Source: Janibacter corallicola NBRC 107790 (lineage in GTDB: Bacteria > Actinomycetota > Actinomycetes > Actinomycetales > Dermatophilaceae). Taken from it: 64,000 nucleotides of DNA. A program made the position numbers and the translations under genes. Positions 17,043-24,920 of the stretch are shown here, in pieces. Numbering within the stretch: position 1 is the first letter of the stretch; every line of letters starts with the position of its first letter. Where the stretch lies: positions 30,511 through 94,510 of the forward strand of contig NZ_BCSR01000009.1 in the NCBI RefSeq assembly GCF_001570965.1. The letters run 5' to 3'. The notes beneath the pieces were generated by a model, which worked only from the letters and a program-made list of their open reading frames with translations, was not told where the DNA came from and ran no database searches.

Positions 17043-17834
17043 ATGGATCTACAGCTCACCGACAAGGCGGTGCTCGTCACGGGCGCCAGCTCCGGGGTCG
17101 GCCTCGCCGTCACCCGGATGTTGCTCGCGGAGGGGGCCCGCGTCATCGCCGTGGCCCGGGACCCCGGCCGCCTCGACACCGCGATGGCCGCGCTCGAGGA
17201 CCGCGACCGGATCCACGCGGTCACCGCCGACGTCACCGACCGGGTGGCGGTCGAGTCCGCCGTCGCGTCGGGCGCCGAGCACTTCGGCGCCCTGGACGCG
17301 GTCGTCTGCAACGCCGGCCGGTCGCTCATGGCCCGGATCGGCGACACGAGCGATGAGCAGATCCGAGAGGAGCTCGACCTCAAGGTCTTCGGGGCCTGGA
17401 ACGTCATCCGTGCGGCACGGCCCCACCTGGCGGCCTCGCCGGTCGGCGCCGTGGTCAACACCAATGCCATCCTCGCCAAGCAGCCCGAGGGCAGGCTCGC
17501 CATCACCTCGGCGGCCCGCGCCGCCCTGCTCAATCTCAGCCGCACCCTGGGGGAGGAGCTGGCGCCCGAGGGGATCCGGGTCAACTCGGTCAACCTCGGC
17601 CTCATCGACACCGGCCAGTGGCGGCGTCGCTTCGAGACCTACCGCAGCGAGGGTGGCGACCTGGACTACGACGCCTGGAGTGCCGAGATCGCGGCGGACC
17701 GCGGCATCTCCCTCGGTCGCTTCGGCAATGCCGACGAGGTCGCCTTCGCCATCGTCTCCCTGCTCAGCCCCCGTGCCTCGTACATCACCGGCGCGCACGT
17801 CGACGTCGGCGGAGGAGTGACCCGACAGCCATGA
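17043..17834 (+). CDS. SDR-family protein lacking the usual Tyr-x-x-x-Lys
   Basis: The 263-residue protein has an intact Rossmann motif TGASSGVG from residue 13 and CNAG near 87. At the place where Tyr-x-x-x-Lys is expected it reads AITSAARAALLNL, and the preceding serine position reads NTNAI. The C-terminal IRVNSVNLG and TGAHVDVGGG blocks are normal. It therefore belongs to an atypical SDR group and may use another acid-base residue or only bind cofactor. It lies between a canonical SDR and a ThDP enzyme, overlapping the latter by 4 bases. Confidence 0.8.
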   Translation: MDLQLTDKAVLVTGASSGVGLAVTRMLLAEGARVIAVARDPGRLDTAMAALEDRDRIHAVTADVTDRVAVESAVASGAEHFGALDAVVCNAGRSLMARIGDTSDEQIREELDLKVFGAWNVIRAARPHLAASPVGAVVNTNAILAKQPEGRLAITSAARAALLNLSRTLGEELAPEGIRVNSVNLGLIDTGQWRRRFETYRSEGGDLDYDAWSAEIAADRGISLGRFGNADEVAFAIVSLLSPRASYITGAHVDVGGGVTRQP

Positions 17835-19513
17835 CACAGACCCGGGAACGGACCACGGCGCCCCAGACCGCCACCGGCGGTGATGTCCTCGTCGAGGTGA
17901 TGCGCCGCCACGGCATCACCCACGCCTTCGGCGTCATCAGCATCCACAACCTCCCGCTCGTCGAGGCCGTCTCACGCGAGCTGACCTTCGTCGAGGTCCG
18001 CCACGAGGCCGCGGCCGTCAACGCCGCGGACGCCTTCGCCCGGGTGACCGGCGGGGTGGGCGTGGCCCTGACGAGCACCGGCACCGGCGCCGGCAATGCT
18101 GCCGGGGCGATGCTCGAGGCACTCACCGCCGGATCGCGTGTCCTGCACGTCACGGGTCAGGTCGAGGCCGAGTGGATCGGGAGCAACCGTGGGGTCATCC
18201 ACGAGGTGCCGGCCCAGCTGGAGATGCTCACCGCGATCTCGAAGGGGGCCACCCGCGTCACCGCGGCCACCGACTCGGCCCGGGTACTCGAGGAAGCGGT
18301 CACGACGATCCTCACCGCGCCCCACGGGCCGGTGTCCGTCGAGTGGCCCACCGACCTGCAGTACCTCGCGCGCCCGGGCACCCAAGTGGAGGCCGACGCC
18401 CTCACCGTGCCGGCAGCGGTGGACCCGTCCGTGGACGAGATCGACGCTGCCGCACGGCTGCTCGCGGCTGCCCGCCGGCCGGTCATCTGGCTCGGTGGCG
18501 GTGCTGCCGGAGCCGGCGCGCAGGTGCGGCAGCTGGCGCACCGATGGGGTGCGGGCATCCTCACGAGCAACTCCGGGCGGGCGATCGTCCCCGAGGACGA
18601 CGACCTCGTCGTCGGGAACTTCGCGTCGACGCCGCAGGGCGCGGCCCTGCTGGACGAGGCGGACGTCCTGCTGAGCATCGGCACCCACTTCCGCTCCAAC
18701 GAGACCCGGACCTACTCCCTTCGCCTGCCGCAGCAGCACGTGCAGGTCGACGTCGATCCCGCCGCCATCGGCAGGGTGCACCCGGCCACGGTCGGGATCC
18801 GGGGCGACGCCGCGACCGTCCTCGACGCGCTCCTGGAGCGACTGCCGGATGCACGCACCGAGCAGGGGTGGGCCGACCGTGCCCGGGAGGTGCGCCGGGA
18901 GGTCCGTGATCAGCTCACCACCTACATCGGTGGGTATGCCGAGATCTGCCGGGAGCTGCGCGACCAGCTGCCCCGCGAGTCCGTCGTCGCCCGGGACGTG
19001 ACGATCCCCTCGAGCCAGTGGGGCAACCGCCTGCTCGAGCTGTACTCACGCGAGACCAATGTCTTCCCCCTCGGTGGCGGGATCGGACAGGGCCTGGCCA
19101 TGGGCGTGGGGGCCGCAGTGGCCCGTCCCGAGGTACCGACGGTCGTCATCGCAGGTGATGGCGGCGTGTCCGTGCACCTGGGGGAGCTCGCCTCCCTTCG
19201 CGGGGTCGGCGGGCACTGCTGCGTCATCGTCTTCAACGACTCCGGATACGGGGTCCTGCGCAACATGCAGCAGGCCAATGGCCTGGGCCGGGAGGGCGTC
19301 GACCTCTGGACCCCCGACTTCGCGGCGCTCGCGCAGTCGATGGACATGCCGTACTGGCGGACCGGCGGGCCGGACAGCTTCGGCCCCGCGTTGCGTGAGG
19401 CGCTGGCGACCGGCGGTCCGACGCTGATCGAGGTCGACGTGACCGCCCTCGACCCGGTTCCCGGGGCGTTCACCCCTCCCGTCCACATCCCCGAGCCCGA
19501 GGAGCGGCCATGA
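17831..19513 (+). CDS. Thiamine-diphosphate-dependent enzyme (acetolactate synthase / 2-oxoacid decarboxylase superfamily)
   Basis: Three domains can be followed in 560 residues: an N-terminal pyrimidine-binding domain with the catalytic Glu59 in RHEAAAV, a central domain near 205-330, and a C-terminal diphosphate-binding domain with the motif GDG at 442-444 and Asn469 in FNDSG. It lacks features that would identify acetolactate synthase, and the gene stands alone without a regulatory subunit. Decarboxylation or carboligation of a 2-oxo acid from ring cleavage is the likely role; benzoylformate decarboxylase-like activity is one option. It overlaps both neighbours by 4 bases. Confidence 0.82.
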   Translation: MTQTRERTTAPQTATGGDVLVEVMRRHGITHAFGVISIHNLPLVEAVSRELTFVEVRHEAAAVNAADAFARVTGGVGVALTSTGTGAGNAAGAMLEALTAGSRVLHVTGQVEAEWIGSNRGVIHEVPAQLEMLTAISKGATRVTAATDSARVLEEAVTTILTAPHGPVSVEWPTDLQYLARPGTQVEADALTVPAAVDPSVDEIDAAARLLAAARRPVIWLGGGAAGAGAQVRQLAHRWGAGILTSNSGRAIVPEDDDLVVGNFASTPQGAALLDEADVLLSIGTHFRSNETRTYSLRLPQQHVQVDVDPAAIGRVHPATVGIRGDAATVLDALLERLPDARTEQGWADRAREVRREVRDQLTTYIGGYAEICRELRDQLPRESVVARDVTIPSSQWGNRLLELYSRETNVFPLGGGIGQGLAMGVGAAVARPEVPTVVIAGDGGVSVHLGELASLRGVGGHCCVIVFNDSGYGVLRNMQQANGLGREGVDLWTPDFAALAQSMDMPYWRTGGPDSFGPALREALATGGPTLIEVDVTALDPVPGAFTPPVHIPEPEERP

Positions 19514-20031
19514 TGCAACAGCTGAGCAGTCCAGCGGCGCTGGCGGGCGCCGACCCCGGGACCCCACCCGAGGGAGTGGCGGCCATCCGTGTCCGCGCCG
19601 GGGACCGGGACGCCTGGGCCGCCGATGTGGCCGAGCAGCTCACGCGGAGTGCCCACGTCATCGCCGTGGGCGAGGACGTGCAGGGCGCGCTCGTGCTCGC
19701 TGCCGAGCATGCCGAGCACGTCGTCTCACTCGTCCTCATCGACCCCCGGGTGGACCTCGATGACCCGCGGCACGCCGCGACGATGGACCGGGTCGGGGTA
19801 CCGACGCTCGTCATCGCGTCGGCACCGACCGAGACGACGCCCATCGACGAGCCGCAGTCCATCGCGGGTGGCGTGGACAACGGGGTCTTCGTCGTCATCG
19901 ACGGCGCCGCCGCACCGACCTTGGCCAACCGGCCCGAGTCCGTCCTCGAGTGGTCCTCCGCCTTCATGGAGATCGCCGAGGGGCTGGCCGAGACCCGCAC
20001 CGATCTCATCGTGTCGAGCGACGATTTCTGA
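19510..20031 (+). CDS. Alpha/beta-hydrolase-like protein without a nucleophile elbow
   Basis: The 173-residue protein resembles the middle part of an alpha/beta hydrolase: HVIAVGEDVQGALVLAAEHAEHVVSLVLIDPR aligns in spirit with the nucleophile elbow and following helix, but the position of the serine in G-x-S-x-G is Asp (GEDVQG). VGVPTLVIAS marks the strand that usually precedes the acid residue, and no final catalytic histidine block is seen. The length is well below the normal 250-300. It sits between the ThDP enzyme and the Rieske oxygenase unit. It may be a non-catalytic accessory or a decayed enzyme kept for a structural role. Confidence 0.65.
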   Translation: MMQQLSSPAALAGADPGTPPEGVAAIRVRAGDRDAWAADVAEQLTRSAHVIAVGEDVQGALVLAAEHAEHVVSLVLIDPRVDLDDPRHAATMDRVGVPTLVIASAPTETTPIDEPQSIAGGVDNGVFVVIDGAAAPTLANRPESVLEWSSAFMEIAEGLAETRTDLIVSSDDF

Positions 20032-20041
20032 GGAGGATCAC

Positions 20042-20257
20042 ATGTCGCAGTACCTCGAGGTGCACCAGACGCACCCTGACCCCTTCACGCCGTACGAAAC
20101 CAAGCTCTCCGGTTCGATCATGGAGGTCTTCCGTAGCGGGGTCCACGACCTGCCCGGTCTGGTCTCCGGTCTCAACGACCTCGGGATCCACGCCCCGGAC
20201 GGGTCCGAGTGGACCGAGGAGAGCTTCCGATCCGAGATGCGCAGGATGGGTGACTGA
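20042..20257 (+). CDS. Small conserved-looking protein beside the Rieske oxygenase
   Basis: A 71-residue protein from ATG 20042 with GAGGA five bases upstream. It has no signal peptide or membrane segment. The sequence has a mixed N-terminal strand (QYLEVHQTHPDP), then a helical part with SGLNDLGIHAPDGSEWTEESFRSEMRRM, which looks like a short helix-turn-helix of the recombinase type. I recall similar small proteins annotated next to Rieske oxygenases, but I cannot verify that here. Its stop is one base before the Rieske start, so tight co-expression is certain to be intended. Confidence 0.7.
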   Translation: MSQYLEVHQTHPDPFTPYETKLSGSIMEVFRSGVHDLPGLVSGLNDLGIHAPDGSEWTEESFRSEMRRMGD

Positions 20258-20258
20258 C

Positions 20259-21341
20259 ATGACGACGACCGCACAGACCAAGACGACCGCCCCGAAGGGC
20301 AGGCCCCGCCACGCGGTGGGGACGCGCCGCACGCTGGATGCCGGGGAGCTCGCCGCATTCGGGCTGCGGGACCGGTGGTACCCGATCCTGCCCTCCCACA
20401 TGCTCCAGGTCGGGTCGATGCAGAAGGTGACCCGCCTCGGGGTCGACTGGCTGCTCTTCAGGGACGCGACCGGACGGGTGCGCATGCTGGAGGACCGCTG
20501 CCCCCACCGCAGCGCGCCGCTGTCGGCCGGTCAGCACCTCGGCGACCGGGTCGCCTGCCGGTACCACGGCGTCCAGGTCGACGGCGAGGGCACCGTCGTG
20601 TCGGTGCCGGGCATGCCCGGGTGCGCGCTCGAAGGCCGTCGGGCGACGGTCTCCCTCGAGGTCGCCGAGGCGGCGGGGGCGATCTTCGCCTTCGTGCCGC
20701 TCACCGAGGACAGCGAGCCGACCCCCTTCGTCCTGCCGGACCGGCTGGACAGCGAGGAGCACTCCCACTTCCTCAACTACGTGGAGTGGGCGGGACCCTG
20801 GCGCTTCTACATGGACAACGTCCTCGACCCGATGCACGGTGCCTTCCTGCACCGTGACTCGCACTCGATGAATGCCGGCGGGACCTCCGCGCGCTTCCGG
20901 ATCCGGGAGACCGAGCGCGGCTTCTTCTTCGAGAAGACCGATCAGCGCGGCAAGAACTTCGACTGGGTCGAGTTCGTCCGTGGGTCGATGGACCACGTCG
21001 ACCTCGAGATCCCCTACGGCGACGAGGCAGGACCCGGTGGGCCCTTCGGCATCGTGGGCATGTCCGTGCCGATCGACGACCAGAACGTCGCCGTCTTCCA
21101 CTGGCGCACCCGCAAGGTGCAGGGCTGGGAGCGGGAGGTGTGGCGCTTCCTGTACCGAACTGCATTGGAGGAGAAGCACTTCAACGTGCTCGAGCAGGAC
21201 CGCAGCGTGCTGGAGATCCTCGCCGGCGACGCCGACACCCACGAGCACCTCTACCAGCACGACCTCGGTGTCTCGCGGATCCGGCGCCTGTACAAGTCCG
21301 ACGCCAAGGCGCAGGCCAAGGTGTTGGCCGGGGAGGCATGA
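20259..21341 (+). CDS. Rieske non-heme iron oxygenase, catalytic (alpha) subunit
   Basis: The enzyme would insert oxygen into an aromatic ring or a methyl or N-methyl group. The Rieske [2Fe-2S] ligands are Cys81 and His83 (CPHR) and Cys100 and His103 (CRYH). The catalytic iron site is at Asp190, His193 and His198 (LDPMHGAFLH). The 360-residue length matches single-component alpha subunits such as VanA or the phthalate dioxygenase group. No beta subunit gene is present. The reductase at 13474-14442 is the likely electron donor. ATG 20259 follows the small-protein stop immediately. The substrate is not evident. Confidence 0.88.
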   Translation: MTTTAQTKTTAPKGRPRHAVGTRRTLDAGELAAFGLRDRWYPILPSHMLQVGSMQKVTRLGVDWLLFRDATGRVRMLEDRCPHRSAPLSAGQHLGDRVACRYHGVQVDGEGTVVSVPGMPGCALEGRRATVSLEVAEAAGAIFAFVPLTEDSEPTPFVLPDRLDSEEHSHFLNYVEWAGPWRFYMDNVLDPMHGAFLHRDSHSMNAGGTSARFRIRETERGFFFEKTDQRGKNFDWVEFVRGSMDHVDLEIPYGDEAGPGGPFGIVGMSVPIDDQNVAVFHWRTRKVQGWEREVWRFLYRTALEEKHFNVLEQDRSVLEILAGDADTHEHLYQHDLGVSRIRRLYKSDAKAQAKVLAGEA

Positions 21342-21685
21342 GCCGGACCGGGTCGGTCGAGCAGGACGGTGAGCTCATGCTCACCGTCCTGCTCCGGCAC
21401 GACCAGTCACAGCACCTCGAGCAGATCCAGTCCCAGCTGGACGAGCGCGACTGGTGGCACGGGTTCCCGCCCGAGGGCTGCGAGATCGTCTCCTGGGTCG
21501 TCGCCATGGGGATCGGTCAGATCGTCACGCTGCGTTTCCCCGCCGACCGGCTGGCGGCGGTCAACGTGGAGCTCGAACGCCGGGCCTGGGGCGTCTTCCG
21601 CACGGAGTTCTACCCGACGTACGACTTCCTGCCGGTGCGGGAACGTCTCACCCGTGAGTCCGATGCGCGCCGGGAGGCACCGTGA
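21338..21685 (+). CDS. Small protein of unknown function coupled to the Rieske oxygenase
   Basis: A 115-residue soluble protein; ATG 21338 overlaps the oxygenase stop and its own stop overlaps GTG 21682 of the RidA gene. The sequence suggests an alternating alpha-beta ferredoxin-like fold: LMLTVLLRHDQSQHLEQIQSQL, then WVVAMGIGQIVTLRFPADRLAAVNVELERRAWG, ending in aromatic residues YPTYDF. No cysteine cluster or known catalytic motif is present. It might be a small isomerase, a dimeric effector or an oxygenase accessory. I do not recognise the family. Confidence 0.72.
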   Translation: MSRTGSVEQDGELMLTVLLRHDQSQHLEQIQSQLDERDWWHGFPPEGCEIVSWVVAMGIGQIVTLRFPADRLAAVNVELERRAWGVFRTEFYPTYDFLPVRERLTRESDARREAP

Positions 21686-22077
21686 GGATCGTCGCCGAGT
21701 CGGTCCCCGAGCCACCGCGCGAGGGGATGTTCAGCAATGCCGTCGTGCGCGGGGACCGCTTCTGGACCTCGGGCATGCACGCCGGGGGACGTGGCGGCCC
21801 CGTCGGCGGTGACGACCCGTATGGGCAGGCCCGCGAGGCCTTCCGGCGCGTCATCGAACTCGTCCGCGCCTGCGGGGCGCGCCCCGAGGACGTCACGGTG
21901 CTGCGGATCTACCTCACCGATGTCGCCGACAAGGCGGAGGTCGGGCGTGCCCGCGGTGAGTTCTTCACGGGGGAGATGCCGTGCTCGACCCTCGTCGGGG
22001 TGAGCCAGCTCGTCGATCCCGGTCTCAAGGTGGAGGTCGAGGCGGAGGGCGTCATGACGCCCCGCGACACGAAGTGA
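21682..22077 (+). CDS. RidA/YjgF/UK114-family protein (imine or enamine deaminase)
   Basis: RidA proteins hydrolyse reactive imines or enamines; the family also includes 2-aminomuconate deaminases of aromatic amine pathways. The 131-residue protein shows the family outline: FSNAVVRGDRFWTSGM near the N-terminus, a central helix with RACGARPEDVTVLRIYLTD, and the end VDPGLKVEVEAEGV with the conserved glutamate. GTG 21682 overlaps the previous stop. The usual RidA arginine in the middle third is represented by R in LRIYL. As last gene of the operon its likely job is removal of ammonia from a ring-cleavage product. Confidence 0.8.
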   Translation: MRIVAESVPEPPREGMFSNAVVRGDRFWTSGMHAGGRGGPVGGDDPYGQAREAFRRVIELVRACGARPEDVTVLRIYLTDVADKAEVGRARGEFFTGEMPCSTLVGVSQLVDPGLKVEVEAEGVMTPRDTK

Positions 22078-22084
22078 GAATTAC

Positions 22085-22111
22085 TTCAGCACTTGACTTT
22101 TAAGTGCTGAA
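22085..22111. promoter_or_regulatory. Inverted-repeat operator upstream of the third importer
   Basis: TTCAGCACTT at 22085-22094 and AAGTGCTGAA at 22102-22111 are perfect inverted repeats with a 7-base spacer. Each arm lies in a copy of the island element: TTCAG-CA-CTTGA and TTAAG-TG-CTGAA. A possible -35, TTGACT (22093-22098), is embedded in the repeat. This is the clearest operator of the set and fits a dimeric MarR protein. Confidence 0.6.
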
Positions 22112-22148
22112 TGAAATCCTTTGGGGAACCACGTCGAAGGAGACCCCC

Positions 22149-23201
22149 GTGCCAATCCACAGTCGCCGCGCTCTCGCGACTTCCCTCGCCGCGCTTGCCT
22201 CCGTCGCCCTGCTTGCTGCGTGCGGAGGACCCGACTCCGGTGAGCCCGAGAACACCGACTCGGTGACCGTCCGGACCGACGTCTACTTCACGGGTGCGGT
22301 CCTCCCCCTGGTCGCCGGCGTGCAGAGCGGGATCTTCGAGAAGCACGGCCTGACCGTCGACCTCAAGGAGGGGACCGGATCGGCAACCACCATCCAGACG
22401 GTCGCGAACGGCTCCGACGACATGGGGTATGCAGACGCGGCCACCATGGTCCAGTCCGTCGGACAGGGGATGGACGTCACGATGGTCGCCGGAATGGTTC
22501 AGGAATCGCCCCTGACCGTCATCACCCACAAGGACTCGGGTATCGACTCGCCCTCGGACCTCGAGGGGAAGACCGCTGGCTACTCGCCCGGGTCTGCTGC
22601 GGAGCGACTCTTTCCTGCCTACGCCGAGGCGGAGGGGTTCGACGACAGCAAGGTGACGTTCCGCAACGTGGACGTCCCCACTCGCACCCAGCTCTTCCTG
22701 AGTGGCAAGACCGACTTCACGTTCGGACTGACCAATGTCAGCCTGCCCAACCTGGAGACGGCCTGCGACTGTGAGCTGAAGACCTTCACCTATCCCGACT
22801 CCGGCGTCCAGACACTGAGCGCCGGCATGGTTGTCGGTGACAAGTTCCTCGACGCGAACCCTGAGACGACGAAGAAGTTTCTGGCAGCCCTCGAGGAGTC
22901 GGTGGAGTTCGCGAACGAGGACACCGACAAGGCGGTCGACGCCTTCTTCAAGATGGACAAGGACAGTCAGCTCTCGCCGGAGCAGGTCGCCCAGCAGTGG
23001 AAGAACTCCGAAGAGCTGTTGCACACGAAGGCCACCAAGGGCCAGGGGTTCGGCTGCACCTCGCAGGAGGACTGGGCGGGGACCATCGAGCTCATGGAGA
23101 AGTACGGCGACCTCTCCGAGGGGGCCGTGACGGAGTCGGACGTCGCCACGAACGAGTTCCTGCCCGGTGACTGTGACGACGACCTCGGGGGCGGGAAGTG
23201 A
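22149..23201 (+). CDS. ABC transporter substrate-binding lipoprotein, NitT/TauT family (third importer)
   Basis: The start is taken as GTG 22149, with AAGGAG upstream; an earlier in-frame ATG at 22104 would lie inside the operator. The signal peptide ends in the lipobox LLAACGG near residue 20. The mature protein follows the NMT1/THI5-like pattern and contains GIFEKHGLTVDL near residue 55. Total length is 350 residues. It is coupled to the ATPase by a 4-base overlap. The ligand is probably a substrate of the upstream operon. Confidence 0.82.
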   Translation: MPIHSRRALATSLAALASVALLAACGGPDSGEPENTDSVTVRTDVYFTGAVLPLVAGVQSGIFEKHGLTVDLKEGTGSATTIQTVANGSDDMGYADAATMVQSVGQGMDVTMVAGMVQESPLTVITHKDSGIDSPSDLEGKTAGYSPGSAAERLFPAYAEAEGFDDSKVTFRNVDVPTRTQLFLSGKTDFTFGLTNVSLPNLETACDCELKTFTYPDSGVQTLSAGMVVGDKFLDANPETTKKFLAALEESVEFANEDTDKAVDAFFKMDKDSQLSPEQVAQQWKNSEELLHTKATKGQGFGCTSQEDWAGTIELMEKYGDLSEGAVTESDVATNEFLPGDCDDDLGGGK

Positions 23202-24022
23202 GTCGCCCGACGGTGGACGGCGCAGAACCGTATGTCGATTTCGACCGTGTCGAGAAGAGCTTCCGGGCGAAGGGCGGCAAGGTCGTCGCCCTCGAGGCGC
23301 TCTCGATGTCGATCGACCAGGGGGAGTTCGTCGCGATCGTCGGACCCAGCGGCTGCGGCAAGAGCACGTTGCTGCTCGCGCTCGCGGGCCTGACGACGCC
23401 GACCAGTGGTGCTGTCCGGCTGGAGGGCGCGACAGTGGCGGGCCCGGTGGTTGATGCCGGTGTGGTGTTCCAGAACGCTGAGCTGCTCCCGTGGCGGACG
23501 GCGCTGGAGAATGTCCTGCTGCAGGCGGAGGTGCGAAAGCTGTCGAAGGCTGAGTACACCGAGCGTGCCCGTCAGCTGCTTGCGGATGTTGGTCTGGCAG
23601 GTTTCGAGGACCACTATCCCGATGAGCTCTCCGGCGGGATGCAACAGCGGGTCTCGCTGTGCCGCGCTCTGCTGCACGACCCGTCGATCCTGCTCATGGA
23701 CGAGCCGTTCGGTGCTCTCGACGCGATCACGCGCGACCAGGTGCAGATGGACCTGCAGAGCCTCTGGTTGAAGTCCCGACGCACCGTCTTGTTCATCACG
23801 CACAGCATCGAGGAAGCGGTCTTTCTCGCAGACCGTGTCATCGTCCTCTCGCCTCGTCCGGCGACCATCGCCGCCGACATCCGGGTGGACATGTCGCGCC
23901 CCAGGCATGTCTCCGATCGTGGGGCCGCGGAGTTCACGGCCTATGTGAACGAGATCCGGGAGGAGTTCGGAAAGCTGGGAATCTTCTCCGACCGTGATCC
24001 GGCCGGCGGAGGAGAGGAGTGA
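23198..24022 (+). CDS. ABC transporter ATP-binding protein, NitT/TauT family (third importer)
   Basis: Starting at GTG 23198, the 274-residue protein has Walker A GPSGCGKST, Q-loop VFQNAELLPW, signature LSGGMQQR, Walker B LLMDEP and switch FITHS in the usual order. It sits between the binding protein and a single permease, so this importer has one permease gene where the first two have two. Confidence 0.87.
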   Translation: MSRPTVDGAEPYVDFDRVEKSFRAKGGKVVALEALSMSIDQGEFVAIVGPSGCGKSTLLLALAGLTTPTSGAVRLEGATVAGPVVDAGVVFQNAELLPWRTALENVLLQAEVRKLSKAEYTERARQLLADVGLAGFEDHYPDELSGGMQQRVSLCRALLHDPSILLMDEPFGALDAITRDQVQMDLQSLWLKSRRTVLFITHSIEEAVFLADRVIVLSPRPATIAADIRVDMSRPRHVSDRGAAEFTAYVNEIREEFGKLGIFSDRDPAGGGEE

Positions 24023-24024
24023 CC

Positions 24025-24879
24025 ATGACGGTGACCGCTGACAGCCAGCCACGCCACCGAGCCTCCGGAGCAACTCGCCGAGAGTTTCTCGGTCGAGGCG
24101 GGGAGATCATCCGTGGCGCGTGGCCCGCCCTGACTCTCATCGTCGTGATCCTCGCTGCCTGGCAGACGATTTCGAGCGTCGGGCTCGTGGAGGAGTACGT
24201 CCTGCCCGCGCCGTGGGACATCGCCACGGTGATGGTCGGTGATGCCGATCTGTTCTGGAGGGCCTCGGTGCCGACACTCACGGCCATCGTGGTCGGCTTC
24301 GCCCTCTCGGTGGTCATCGCGCTGCCGATTGCCATCGCCATGGTGTACAGCCCCCTGCTGCAGAGGGCGATCTACCCGCTCCTGGTCCTCTCCCAGGTGG
24401 TCCCCAAGGTCGCCCTCGCGCCCCTGTTCATCATCTGGTTCGGCTTCGGCACGGCACCGAAGGTGTTCATGGTGGTGCTGATTGCCTTCTTCCCGCTGGT
24501 GGTGGACGCCGTCGTCGGCTTCCAGGCCGCACGCCCGGAGAGCCTCATGCTCGTCCGGTCCATGGGCGCGAGCAGGTGGCAGGCCTTCTGGAAGGTCCGT
24601 TTTCCGTGGGCCCTGCCGAGCATCTTCGCAGGCGCGAAGGTCGCTATCACCCTCGCGGTCGTCGGGGCGGTCGTGGCCGAATTCGTCGGTGCGGACACGG
24701 GTCTGGGCGTTGTCATCACCCAGGCGCGGGGAAACCTGGACACCCTGACGGTCTTTGCCGGTATCGGCTTCCTCTCGCTCATCGGGCTCGCCCTGTTCGC
24801 CTGCGTGGGCATCCTGGAGCGCCTGCTCGTCCGCGGTAGTCGTGGCGGTCGGACGTTCGAAGCCGCTGGGTCGTTGTGA
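24025..24879 (+). CDS. ABC transporter permease, NitT/TauT family (third importer)
   Basis: ATG 24025 is preferred, six bases after GGAGAGGAG; GTG 24019 overlaps the ATPase stop and is possible. The 284-residue protein has a basic N-terminal tail, about six membrane helices and an EAA-type loop (VRSMGASRWQAFWKVRFPWALP) near residues 175-196. With only one permease gene it should form a homodimer. Confidence 0.84.
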   Translation: MTVTADSQPRHRASGATRREFLGRGGEIIRGAWPALTLIVVILAAWQTISSVGLVEEYVLPAPWDIATVMVGDADLFWRASVPTLTAIVVGFALSVVIALPIAIAMVYSPLLQRAIYPLLVLSQVVPKVALAPLFIIWFGFGTAPKVFMVVLIAFFPLVVDAVVGFQAARPESLMLVRSMGASRWQAFWKVRFPWALPSIFAGAKVAITLAVVGAVVAEFVGADTGLGVVITQARGNLDTLTVFAGIGFLSLIGLALFACVGILERLLVRGSRGGRTFEAAGSL

Positions 24880-24920
24880 GGCTGCGGAACGTCGACATTC
24901 CCGAGTTCTAGGGTCGGGGC

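Noticed and set aside
17831..19513. Acetolactate synthase (ilvB) assignment for the ThDP enzyme
   Set aside because: No ilvN or ilvC next to it, and the context is catabolic; only the superfamily is supported.
2217..24879. Thiamine riboswitch control of the NMT1/THI5-like importers
   Set aside because: No TPP riboswitch-like structure or thiamine genes were seen upstream; the gaps are short and hold MarR-like sites instead.
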